NCBI RefSeq assembly: GCF_029029525.1
Contig: NZ_JAKJSC010000002.1
Location: 434,001-498,000 of the forward strand
Length of the DNA stretch: 64,000 nt
Origin: Labilibaculum sp. DW002
Lineage (GTDB): Bacteria; Bacteroidota; Bacteroidia; Bacteroidales; Marinifilaceae
Direction of reading: 5' to 3'
Below, one piece after another: positions 1-7,019 of the stretch. The translations under genes and the position numbers were made by a program. The notes under the pieces are model-generated. The model did no database searches, had not been told where the DNA came from, and was given only the letters and a program-made list of their open reading frames with translations. The number at the start of each line of letters is the position of its first letter. The first letter of the stretch is position 1.

Positions 1-1116
1 AACATGGAGAATACAACCAACATGATTGCGCTAAGAAGTGCTCTAATATGACGTGGTTCAAAATCGAAAGCAACATTATCAACCAAGCTAAGTGTGAGGC
101 CAGTTATAATAAGAGTAAGCCCTGAAATTCCAGCTACACCAAAGCCAGGAATGACAAATATCTCTACGGCTAGAAGTATAACTCCAATAGCAAACAATAG
201 AATTTCCCAGTTTTCTGCCATTCCTTCCAAATAAAGAGGAGAGAAATAAAGAACGGCTGCTATTATCGAAGCTATCAAAGGAAATCCAATTCCTGGTGAT
301 TGCAATTCAAAATAGATGCCACCAATTAGAATCATGATGAGAATTCCTTGAAGAACAGGATTGATCATGAAATCTACCATTTCTTCAATTACCGTTGGTT
401 CGTATTTTTTGAGGATGTATTCGCCAACACCAACTTTTTTTAATACTTCCTCTACGCTATTTGCAATGCCTTCGCAATAGCCATTTTTAATCGCTTCGTT
501 TGGAGTGAAAGTCAGAACTTTACCTGTGTCAATAACGTTTTCAATATAAGTGCGGGGATCTACCATTGCTTCTGCTATAAGTGGATCTCTCTTCCATTTT
601 ACAATTGTGTCACCATTCTGAATCAAAGTGTCTTTCCCATGTGATTCTGCTGTGGCTCGCATAGTCGATCGCATATACGATTGATACTTGTCAGGCATGG
701 CTTCACCCGTTTGGTTCACAACAGTAGCAGCACCTATATTTGCTCCGGTTCGCATATAAATGCCATCGCAAGCAATTGAAATAAGTGCCCCAGCTGATGC
801 AGCATTATTATCGATATAGACATAAACAGGTTTTTCACTATTCAAAATAGCAGTTCTAATGGAATCTGCATGAACGACCATACCACCATAGGTATTCATA
901 TGAATCAGGAATATATCTGCGTTCCATTCTTCAGCTTCTTCGAAAGCATCTTTAGTTTGTCGCCAAACAGGAGGTCCGATATCTTGTTTTATATCAAATT
1001 TGTAAACCTTGAGTGGTGTCAATTGGAGCAATACTATCTTGTATTGGATTTGCAGTAAGATGCAAACTCATTAAAATGGTAATGCTTAAGAGGAGAAAGT
1101 TTCGAAGGCTGTTCAT
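1..1116 (-). pseudogene. NfeD-family membrane-bound serine protease, 3' partial and apparently frameshifted
   Basis: The protein resembles the NfeD/ClpP-class proteases that cleave hydrophobic stretches and are usually encoded beside an SPFH (stomatin-like) gene. The minus strand starts with ATG at 1116 and a signal-peptide-like stretch (MNSLRNFLLLSITILMSLHL), but that frame stops at TGA 996-994. The protease body reads in another frame from about 1067 (KVYKFDIKQDIGPPVW) and stays open to the window edge. It keeps the serine motif (NNAASAGALIS) and the probable catalytic lysine in DKYQSYMRS, followed by several hydrophobic helices; the C-terminal NfeD soluble domain would lie outside the window. 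One base lost or gained between 997 and 1067 would rejoin the frames. It follows the EI24-like gene by 54 bases on the same strand and is probably co-transcribed. A sequencing error is a real alternative to a pseudogene. Confidence 0.75.
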
Positions 1117-1170
1117 GTTATAATTGTATTTAATGGTTTGTCTATGTAAGTTACCAATTAAGTTCAAGTT

Positions 1171-1971
1171 TTACGACTTATTTGTATTGCTTATTTTTTT
1201 GTCGTCCCAAATTTCATTAACCGCCAATGTTCCTGCTACAACAGAAATAACAGCTGCAAAACTAGAAAAAGAAACACCGCAAAATGGTATAATCAAGCAA
1301 AGTGAAAATACAAAACCGTTTGCCATAACAATACCTTTGTTTTCTCTCATGAATTGCACGCTTTCTTTAATACTCATCTTTTTTCGTTCAAGAGAATAAT
1401 CAAGAAAAGAGAATCCATAAAAATAGGCAGAGATAAAAAATAAAAATATTGCTCCAATCCAGCCAATAATAGGGATGAAACTTAAAATAAACATTAAAAT
1501 GGTAAGGATTAATTCAATGGCTAAATTACGCACAGCAATAAAAACACCACGCATAATGTCTTTAACAAATTGTCTGAATTCAAAAGGGTAATCATTTCCT
1601 GTTTTAATTTTCTCTGTTCGTTCTGAGAGATAGGAAAAGACAGGAGACATAATGATGATGATGATGTATCCACCGAAATATGCGAATATCAGAAAGAAGA
1701 GTATTTTAAAAATAACCCAAATAAATCCACCAATAGTTGCTTTTAGGAAGGCAGAACCCCAAAAGTCGGCATTTTCTAAATCTAACCATCCTTCTAGGTA
1801 AGTTTGAGATTGTTGAGCCAAATCGCCAATATAATCCCATCCAACCCAAAATAATATAATGTTTAGAAGTATCGGAAAAAGGAAAAACCAAGCTAGTTTT
1901 TTTCTGAAAATATACTGTATTGCTTCTGTATAGGTTCGCAAACCAAAGCTAAAATCTTTAATGAATTTCAT
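1171..1971 (-). CDS. EI24/CysZ-like integral membrane protein
   Basis: A 266-residue polytopic membrane protein of the EI24 domain family, which includes the E. coli sulfate permease CysZ. Visible features are an amphipathic N-terminus (MKFIKDFSFGLRTYTEAIQYIF), a first membrane helix around residues 28-48, paired helices near 80-112, two more near 148-185 and a last pair near 215-250, the family's usual layout and length. Family members bind or transport sulfate or remain uncharacterised, so the substrate is not assigned. The gene is divergent from purB and is the first gene of a likely two-gene unit with the NfeD-like gene downstream. A TATTTTTG box lies about 34 bases upstream of the start. 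Family assignment is fairly sure, function is not. Confidence 0.75.
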   Translation of the reverse strand: MKFIKDFSFGLRTYTEAIQYIFRKKLAWFFLFPILLNIILFWVGWDYIGDLAQQSQTYLEGWLDLENADFWGSAFLKATIGGFIWVIFKILFFLIFAYFGGYIIIIIMSPVFSYLSERTEKIKTGNDYPFEFRQFVKDIMRGVFIAVRNLAIELILTILMFILSFIPIIGWIGAIFLFFISAYFYGFSFLDYSLERKKMSIKESVQFMRENKGIVMANGFVFSLCLIIPFCGVSFSSFAAVISVVAGTLAVNEIWDDKKISNTNKS

Positions 1972-2004
1972 TGATTCTGTCTTAAGTTAAAATGAGTGAC
2001 TTAA

Positions 2005-2012
2005 CAAAAATA
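2005..2012 (-). promoter_or_regulatory. Candidate -7 box of the EI24-like gene
   Basis: On the minus strand this reads TATTTTTG, an exact match to the Bacteroidota sigma-ABfr -7 consensus TAnnTTTG, 33 bases before the ATG at 1971. No clear -33 TTTG was seen at the expected distance, so it is a partial match. Confidence 0.4.
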
Positions 2013-2085
2013 GCAATTATCTTAAATTTTGAATCTCATTTTAGAAATCTAATATCTTATTGCAGATAAAATTCAATGCTTTTTT

Positions 2086-2093
2086 TAACTTTG
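2086..2093 (+). promoter_or_regulatory. Candidate -7 box of purB
   Basis: TAACTTTG matches TAnnTTTG and ends 39 bases before the purB ATG. A TTG at 2060-2062 could be part of a -33 element, though its spacing (23 bases) is longer than the usual 19-20. Confidence 0.4.
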
Positions 2094-2132
2094 TACTTCT
2101 AAATAATCATTTTACAACTTAATATTTATAGA

Positions 2133-3470
2133 ATGCACAGTTTAACAGCTATTTCGCCTATAGATGGACGTTACCGTAATAAGGTTGACGTATTGGGAGA
2201 GTATTTTTCGGAGTATGCACTTATCAGATACCGCGTATTGGTAGAGGTAGAATATTTCATTTCGCTTTGCGAGCACCCAGTTCCTCAGTTAGCCGATTTT
2301 GATAAAAACAATTTCGATGAACTACGCAGTTTATATCTTGACTTTACTGTTGAAGATGCACAGAAAGTTAAAGACATTGAGGCTGTAACCAATCACGATG
2401 TAAAGGCAGTTGAATACTTCATTAAAGAGAAATTCGACGCTCTAAACCTACAACAATATAAAGAATTCATCCACTTCGGATTGACTTCTCAAGATATTAA
2501 CAACACAGCAACGCCTTATTCTTTAAGAGATGCGGTACACGATGTGTATTACCCGGTTTTGGAAGAATTAATTGCTAAGCTTGAGTCTTTGGCTAAAGAC
2601 TGGGATGATATTGCTCTTCTTGCTCGTACTCACGGTCAGCCAGCTTCTCCAACTCGTTTGGGTAAAGAGGTGATGGTTTACGTTTACCGTTTAAGAACTC
2701 AACTTAACCTATTAAAGTCGGTTCCTTGTTCTGCTAAGTTTGGTGGTGCTACTGGTAACTTCAATGCTCACCATGTAGCTTACCCACAAATCGACTGGAA
2801 AGCTTTCGGTAATAAATTTGTAAACGAGTCGTTAAAGCTTGAGCGTGAAGAATACACAACTCAGATTTCGAATTACGATAATATGGGTGCGATCTTCGAT
2901 AATTTCAAGCGCATCAACACGATCTTGATTGATATGAACCGTGATTTCTGGCAATATGTGTCAATGAATTACTTCAAGCAAAAAATTAAGAAAGGTGAAG
3001 TTGGATCTTCGGCTATGCCTCATAAAGTGAACCCTATCGACTTCGAAAACTCAGAAGGTAACCTTGGTTTAGCTAACGCAACTTATGAGCATTTATCAGC
3101 AAAACTACCTATCTCTCGTTTACAGCGTGATCTTACTGACTCTACTGTATTGAGAAATATTGGTGTTCCTTTTGCTCACTCAATCATTGCATTTAAATCG
3201 ACATTGAAAGGTTTAGATAAATTGATTATCTCAACTGATGCTTTCGAATCAGATTTAGAAGATAACTGGGCAGTTGTAGCTGAAGCCATTCAGACAATTT
3301 TACGTAGAGAAGCTTATCCAAATCCATATGAGGCATTGAAAGCTTTAACTCGTACAAACACAACCGTAACTCAGAATAGTATTGCTGAGTTTATCGATAC
3401 GCTTGAGATTTCGGACAGCCTTAAAGCTGAGTTGAAAACTATTACTCCTAGCAATTATACCGGAATCTAA
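2133..3470 (+). CDS. purB: Adenylosuccinate lyase
   Basis: PurB cleaves SAICAR to AICAR plus fumarate and adenylosuccinate to AMP plus fumarate, acting twice in cytoplasmic purine synthesis. The 445-residue product is close to full family length. It opens with the characteristic LTAISPIDGRY, contains the general-acid region (ARTHGQPASPT near residue 168) and the fumarase/lyase superfamily signature GSSAMPHKVNPIDFENSEG (about residues 290-308) with the flexible catalytic serine loop. The next gene starts 120 bases downstream beyond a good terminator, so purB looks monocistronic. Nothing in the sequence is unusual. Confidence 0.97.
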   Translation: MHSLTAISPIDGRYRNKVDVLGEYFSEYALIRYRVLVEVEYFISLCEHPVPQLADFDKNNFDELRSLYLDFTVEDAQKVKDIEAVTNHDVKAVEYFIKEKFDALNLQQYKEFIHFGLTSQDINNTATPYSLRDAVHDVYYPVLEELIAKLESLAKDWDDIALLARTHGQPASPTRLGKEVMVYVYRLRTQLNLLKSVPCSAKFGGATGNFNAHHVAYPQIDWKAFGNKFVNESLKLEREEYTTQISNYDNMGAIFDNFKRINTILIDMNRDFWQYVSMNYFKQKIKKGEVGSSAMPHKVNPIDFENSEGNLGLANATYEHLSAKLPISRLQRDLTDSTVLRNIGVPFAHSIIAFKSTLKGLDKLIISTDAFESDLEDNWAVVAEAIQTILRREAYPNPYEALKALTRTNTTVTQNSIAEFIDTLEISDSLKAELKTITPSNYTGI

Positions 3471-3499
3471 GATATTAATTATTGTTAATGCCTTGTAAA

Positions 3500-3537
3500 T
3501 AGGCTGTAAGAGTTGTACTTTTACAGCCTATTTTTTA
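3500..3537 (+). terminator. Rho-independent terminator after purB
   Basis: Ten-base perfect stem (TAGGCTGTAA at 3500-3509 pairing with TTACAGCCTA at 3521-3530), 11-base loop, then a T-rich tail. It lies 30 bases after the purB stop. Confidence 0.85.
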
Positions 3538-3589
3538 TACAGCTTATCGGTATTTCGATATACTTTTATTTCACAGATTAAATTTTTTA

Positions 3590-5413
3590 ATGAAAGATTT
3601 CATTCAGATATTAAAGCGATTCCTTCCTCCTTACAAGAGTGATTTAATCATGAGTTTTGTGTATAACTTGCTTGCAGCTGTTTTTGGCGTATTCTCTTTT
3701 GCTATGATGCAACCTGTTTTAGAGATTTTATTCAATATTGCAGAGCCAGCAGAAAAACTTGTACCATGGGAATTCACATTAGAGTCAGTCAAAACTAATT
3801 TTTACTATTACACTTCACAAGTAAAGTTAGAATATGGTGATGATTCGGCTCTTATTTTTGTTGGTATTTTTCTAATAATAGCCGTATTCCTAAAAGTTGG
3901 TTTTACCTATTTGGGCTCATATCACACCGTAGGTTTAAGAAATGGTGTGGTTCGGGATATGAGAAATCTAATTTATGATAAAATTGTAAACCTGCCAATC
4001 CCTTTCTTTACTGAAGAAAAAAAAGGTGATATTATTGCTCGCTCAACAGGTGATGTTCAGGAAGTAGAAAACTCTGTAATGAACTCATTGGATATGTTCA
4101 TTAAAAATCCAGTAATAATCATTGTATCTCTATCGGCAATGATCATCATGAGTCCTCAGTTAACACTTTTCTCTTTCATTCTGCTACCTATAGCTGGTTT
4201 TATTATTGGTCGCATTGGTCGTAGCTTAAAGAAAACATCTCGTTTGGGTCAAAATAAAATGGGTGATCTTTTGTCTACCATCGAGGAAACATTATCAGGT
4301 CTAAGAATCATTAAGGCTTTTACGGCTGAAGAAAAAGTTCAAGATAAATTTGAAGCTGAAAATAATGATTACAGAAGAATAATGAACAGCTTGATGAGAA
4401 GAAGAGTTCTTGCTCATCCTGTTAGTGAATTTCTAGGAACAATAGTTATAGTCATTGTTCTATGGTATGGAGGTAAACTAATATTAAATGGAGAAGGTAA
4501 TTTGAATGGCGCAAGCTTTATGGTATACCTAGTCTTATTTTATTCGATCATAAATCCTGCAAAAGCTTTCTCTAAAGCATTCTTTAGCATTCAAAAAGGA
4601 TTGGCTGCTATGGAACGTATCGACCAGATACTAGATGCTGAGTCAACAATCGTTGATAAAGAAAGTGCAAAGTCGGTTGATACATTCGAAAAGTCGATTG
4701 AATACAGAAACGTTGCTTTCTCATACAATGGCGAGAAGCAAGTTCTTAAAAATATTAACCTTGAAATTCCAAAAGGGAAAACTGTTGCTTTGGTTGGTCA
4801 ATCGGGGTCCGGCAAAACAACTTTTGTTGATCTATTACCTCGTTTTTACGATGTGATTGAAGGTGGTATTTTTGTTGATGGTGAGGATATTCGTGATTGC
4901 AAGATTACTGATATGCGTAACCTAATGGGTAATGTGAACCAAGAGTCAATCTTATTCAATGACACCATTTTCAATAATATTGCTTTTGGTGTTGAGAATG
5001 CTACACTAGAAGAGGTTGAAGCGGCAGCAAAAATTGCCAATGCTCACGACTTTATCACAGCAACTGAGGATGGCTACCATACCAATATTGGTGACCGTGG
5101 AGGTAAGCTTTCCGGTGGTCAACGTCAGCGTTTGAGTATTGCCCGTGCTGTCCTTAAGAATCCTCCAATTATGATTCTTGATGAAGCTACTTCTGCCCTT
5201 GATACAGAATCAGAACGTTTAGTTCAGGATGCTTTGGATAAGCTAATGCAAAACAGAACTTCAGTTGTAATTGCTCACCGTTTATCAACGGTTAAGAATG
5301 CTGATTTAATCTGTGTTTTCCACGAAGGTGAGATTGTTGAACGTGGTCAGCATGATGAATTGATAGAAAAAGATGGAGCTTATAAGAAATTGTATGACAT
5401 GCAGCTCTTGTAA
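3590..5413 (+). CDS. MsbA-type ABC exporter (fused membrane and ATPase domains)
   Basis: A 607-residue half-transporter: an N-terminal six-helix ABC membrane domain (about residues 20-330) and a C-terminal ATPase domain (about 360-600). The ATPase carries Walker A (VGQSGSGKTT), the ABC signature (LSGGQRQRLSIARA), Walker B (IMILDEATSALD) and the switch histidine (VIAHRLSTV). Such homodimers in the inner membrane flip lipid A core, other lipids or hydrophobic drugs. Lipid export is the most likely role for a chromosomal, stand-alone Bacteroidota copy, but the sequence alone does not fix the substrate. It sits between terminators on both sides and is probably its own transcription unit. Confidence 0.9.
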   Translation: MKDFIQILKRFLPPYKSDLIMSFVYNLLAAVFGVFSFAMMQPVLEILFNIAEPAEKLVPWEFTLESVKTNFYYYTSQVKLEYGDDSALIFVGIFLIIAVFLKVGFTYLGSYHTVGLRNGVVRDMRNLIYDKIVNLPIPFFTEEKKGDIIARSTGDVQEVENSVMNSLDMFIKNPVIIIVSLSAMIIMSPQLTLFSFILLPIAGFIIGRIGRSLKKTSRLGQNKMGDLLSTIEETLSGLRIIKAFTAEEKVQDKFEAENNDYRRIMNSLMRRRVLAHPVSEFLGTIVIVIVLWYGGKLILNGEGNLNGASFMVYLVLFYSIINPAKAFSKAFFSIQKGLAAMERIDQILDAESTIVDKESAKSVDTFEKSIEYRNVAFSYNGEKQVLKNINLEIPKGKTVALVGQSGSGKTTFVDLLPRFYDVIEGGIFVDGEDIRDCKITDMRNLMGNVNQESILFNDTIFNNIAFGVENATLEEVEAAAKIANAHDFITATEDGYHTNIGDRGGKLSGGQRQRLSIARAVLKNPPIMILDEATSALDTESERLVQDALDKLMQNRTSVVIAHRLSTVKNADLICVFHEGEIVERGQHDELIEKDGAYKKLYDMQLL

Positions 5414-5437
5414 ATTTCGATAAGATATTTTTTTGGA

Positions 5438-5470
5438 AAGATGAACTGGTATACTGGTTCATCTTTTTTT
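5438..5470 (+). terminator. Terminator of the ABC exporter gene
   Basis: Inverted repeat AAGATGAAC / GTTCATCTT around a short loop, followed by seven T residues. It is placed 25 bases after the stop. Confidence 0.8.
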
Positions 5471-5481
5471 GTGACATAAAA

Positions 5482-5510
5482 AAAACCTTTCGAAAGAATC
5501 GAAAGGTTTT
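5482..5510 (-). terminator. Terminator of tRNA-Trp
   Basis: Read on the minus strand, AAAACCTTTCGA pairs perfectly with TCGAAAGGTTTT around a five-base loop, and the stem runs into a T tract. It begins immediately after the tRNA 3' end. Confidence 0.85.
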
Positions 5511-5511
5511 G

Positions 5512-5584
5512 CACGGGTGGAGAGACTCGAACTCCCGACACCTGGTTTTGGAGACCAGTGCTCTGCCAACTGAGCTACACCCGT
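5512..5584 (-). tRNA. tRNA-Trp (anticodon CCA)
   Basis: On the minus strand the 73 bases fold as a complete cloverleaf: acceptor stem ACGGGTG / CACCCGT with discriminator G, D arm TAGCTCAGTTGGCAGAGCA, anticodon stem CTGGT / ACCAG with loop CTCCAAA (anticodon CCA), and T arm with GTTCGAGTC. CCA is not encoded. Its 5' end plus flank is repeated 53 bases upstream (see the repeat entry). Confidence 0.95.
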
Positions 5585-5643
5585 ATTTTTATTTTGTGAT
5601 CTGCCTCCCGATAGCTATCGGGATGAGCTACACCCGTATTTTT
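5571..5643. repeat. Duplicated tRNA-Trp 5' end flanking an 18-bp perfect palindrome
   Basis: A 20-base sequence covering the first 14 bases of the tRNA and its upstream flank occurs at 5571-5590 (the real tRNA) and again exactly at 5624-5643. Between them at 5606-5623 lies the perfect palindrome TCCCGATAGCTATCGGGA. The duplicate lacks the rest of a tRNA. This could be scar tissue of an insertion or recombination at the tRNA gene. The rest of the gap up to 5892 shows no gene; it is A+T-rich and must hold the promoter of the iron-sulfur protein. Confidence 0.8.
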
Positions 5644-5892
5644 TAAACAAACCAGAAGAGCTTTTCTGGAAAAGTCTGCGACAAAAGTAGAATATTTTTT
5701 TTCATGTGCAAACTCTTTTTTCGGTTCATAATTTAATTTTTCAAATTCAAAGTTTTCTTGATTTTGCACGGGTTTCAGAATGAGATGATTGCCTTGATGA
5801 AAACATTTTTTAATTTTTAAAATTATTTTCACAAAATCAGTAAAATGTGGTAAATTAATAGGAGAACTTTTAATATATGAAAAACTTGTCCT

Positions 5893-6333
5893 ATGAAGAA
5901 AGCAAAAAAAGAATATTCAAATGGAGTGGTTACGGTTGTTTACGAACCAGATTTATGTATTCATTCTGGAGTTTGTTTTAAAGGATTGCCTGATGTTTTT
6001 CAACCAGGAACGCGGCCTTGGGTAAAAGCGAAAGGGGCAAGTACCGATGAAATTATTATGCAAATACAGAAATGTCCGTCCAGAGCTCTATCATTTTATA
6101 TGAATAGTGGTGATGAGAATGAAGAGAAAGGTCCTATAAAAGCGATTGAAACAGGACAAAAAGTAGAAGTTTTTAAAGATGGTCCAATGATGATGGAAGG
6201 TCCAATCACTTTAATTGGATCGGATGGACATCGAGAAGTCCTTGGGAATTCTTGCTATTTTTGCAGGTGTGGAGCTTCGAAAAACAAACCATTCTGTGAT
6301 GGTTCGCACAAGGATATAAAATTTAAGGAATAA
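5893..6333 (+). CDS. Double iron-sulfur protein: YjdI-type [4Fe-4S] domain plus CDGSH domain
   Basis: This 146-residue cytoplasmic protein fuses two small cluster-binding modules. Residues 1-70 match the YjdI/Fer4_19 mono-cluster domain (DLCIHSGVCFKGLPDVF and IQKCPSRALSF supply the cysteines). Residues 110-146 hold a CDGSH motif with the exact CxCx2Sx3PxCDGSH pattern (CRCGASKNKPFCDGSH), which ligates a [2Fe-2S] cluster through three Cys and one His. The partner and reaction are unknown; electron transfer or redox sensing is the usual suggestion. An ATG at 5877 opens a different, 34-codon frame behind an AGGAGA sequence and overlaps this start; the long frame is clearly the gene. It ends in a bidirectional terminator shared with hpf. 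Confidence 0.88.
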   Translation: MKKAKKEYSNGVVTVVYEPDLCIHSGVCFKGLPDVFQPGTRPWVKAKGASTDEIIMQIQKCPSRALSFYMNSGDENEEKGPIKAIETGQKVEVFKDGPMMMEGPITLIGSDGHREVLGNSCYFCRCGASKNKPFCDGSHKDIKFKE

Positions 6334-6361
6334 AAAAAGGGCTCGATTTGAGCCCTTTTTT
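6332..6361. terminator. Bidirectional terminator between the CDGSH gene and hpf
   Basis: Perfect stem AAAAAGGGCTC / GAGCCCTTTTT with A and T runs on either side, located between two convergent genes. It can serve both strands. Confidence 0.85.
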
Positions 6362-6368
6362 CTGTAGA

Positions 6369-6665
6369 TTATTTCGTTTTAATTTCTTTATATTTTATGA
6401 TTTGTGTTCTTAAAGCTTCCGAAACCAAATCTGCAGCTTCTTCAAATGTTTTGCTTTTCTTTTTTGCAAATAGTTCACTTCCAGGAACATTCATTTTTAC
6501 TTCAACAACTTTATTATCTTTTGTACTTGATTTGTCAATATTAAGTATTACATCATAACCTGTAATTGTACTATCTAATTTTTCAAGTTTTTTTAATTTT
6601 TGGTTGATAAAAGCCTCTAGTTTACTATCTGCTTTAAATCCTACGGATTGCATTTTCATGTTCAT
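6369..6665 (-). CDS. hpf: Short ribosome hibernation-promoting factor
   Basis: The 98-residue product matches the short HPF/YfiA family, which binds the 30S decoding centre in stationary phase and drives ribosome inactivation or dimerisation. The typical beta-alpha-beta-beta-beta-alpha layout is visible: a short first strand (KMQSVGFKADS), the helix (LEAFINQKLKKLEKLD), strands (YDVILNID; NKVVEVKMNVPG) and the C-terminal helix with FEEAADLVSEALRTQIIKYKE. I chose the ATG at 6665 because GGAGG lies seven bases before it; a GTG one codon earlier is possible. The long-form C-terminal dimerisation domain is absent. Confidence 0.9.
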   Translation of the reverse strand: MNMKMQSVGFKADSKLEAFINQKLKKLEKLDSTITGYDVILNIDKSSTKDNKVVEVKMNVPGSELFAKKKSKTFEEAADLVSEALRTQIIKYKEIKTK

Positions 6666-6668
6666 CAC

Positions 6669-6960
6669 AATTCCTCCTATATTTAATATGCATTAAATTG
6701 CATAAGTTAATATTCTGTTAAATATAAACCGGTTCTTTCTACTCGCGCGCTTTTGGCCTTGCAAAGCCATAAATGATTAATCTTTCTACCTTGAAAATAA
6801 GCAAAAAATCTAAGCTTAGGAAATGAAAAAGGTGAATTTAAATGACTTTAACATATTTTATTTTTCAAGAGGTTCAGGATTAGGGAAATAAAATTTAAAG
6901 AAAATTAATCTTTTATTAATGTTTAATCGGAATTGTAATGTCAGAGAGGAGAGAGATAAA
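6669..6960. other. Non-coding gap upstream of hpf
   Basis: About 290 A+T-rich bases with no convincing gene. It should hold the hpf promoter on the minus strand, but no strong TAnnTTTG match was located. Nothing else was seen here. Confidence 0.5.
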
Positions 6961-6998
6961 AAAATGGCGGAAAACAAAGTCGTTTTCCACCATTTTTA
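6961..6998 (-). terminator. Terminator of the beta-glucan locus
   Basis: On the minus strand TAAAAATGGTGGAAAAC pairs with GTTTTCCGCCATTTTT (one mismatch) around a short loop and is followed by T residues. It lies 22 bases beyond the stop of the last GH3 gene. Confidence 0.8.
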
Positions 6999-7019
6999 GC
7001 ACATAACTAATCTATCTAA

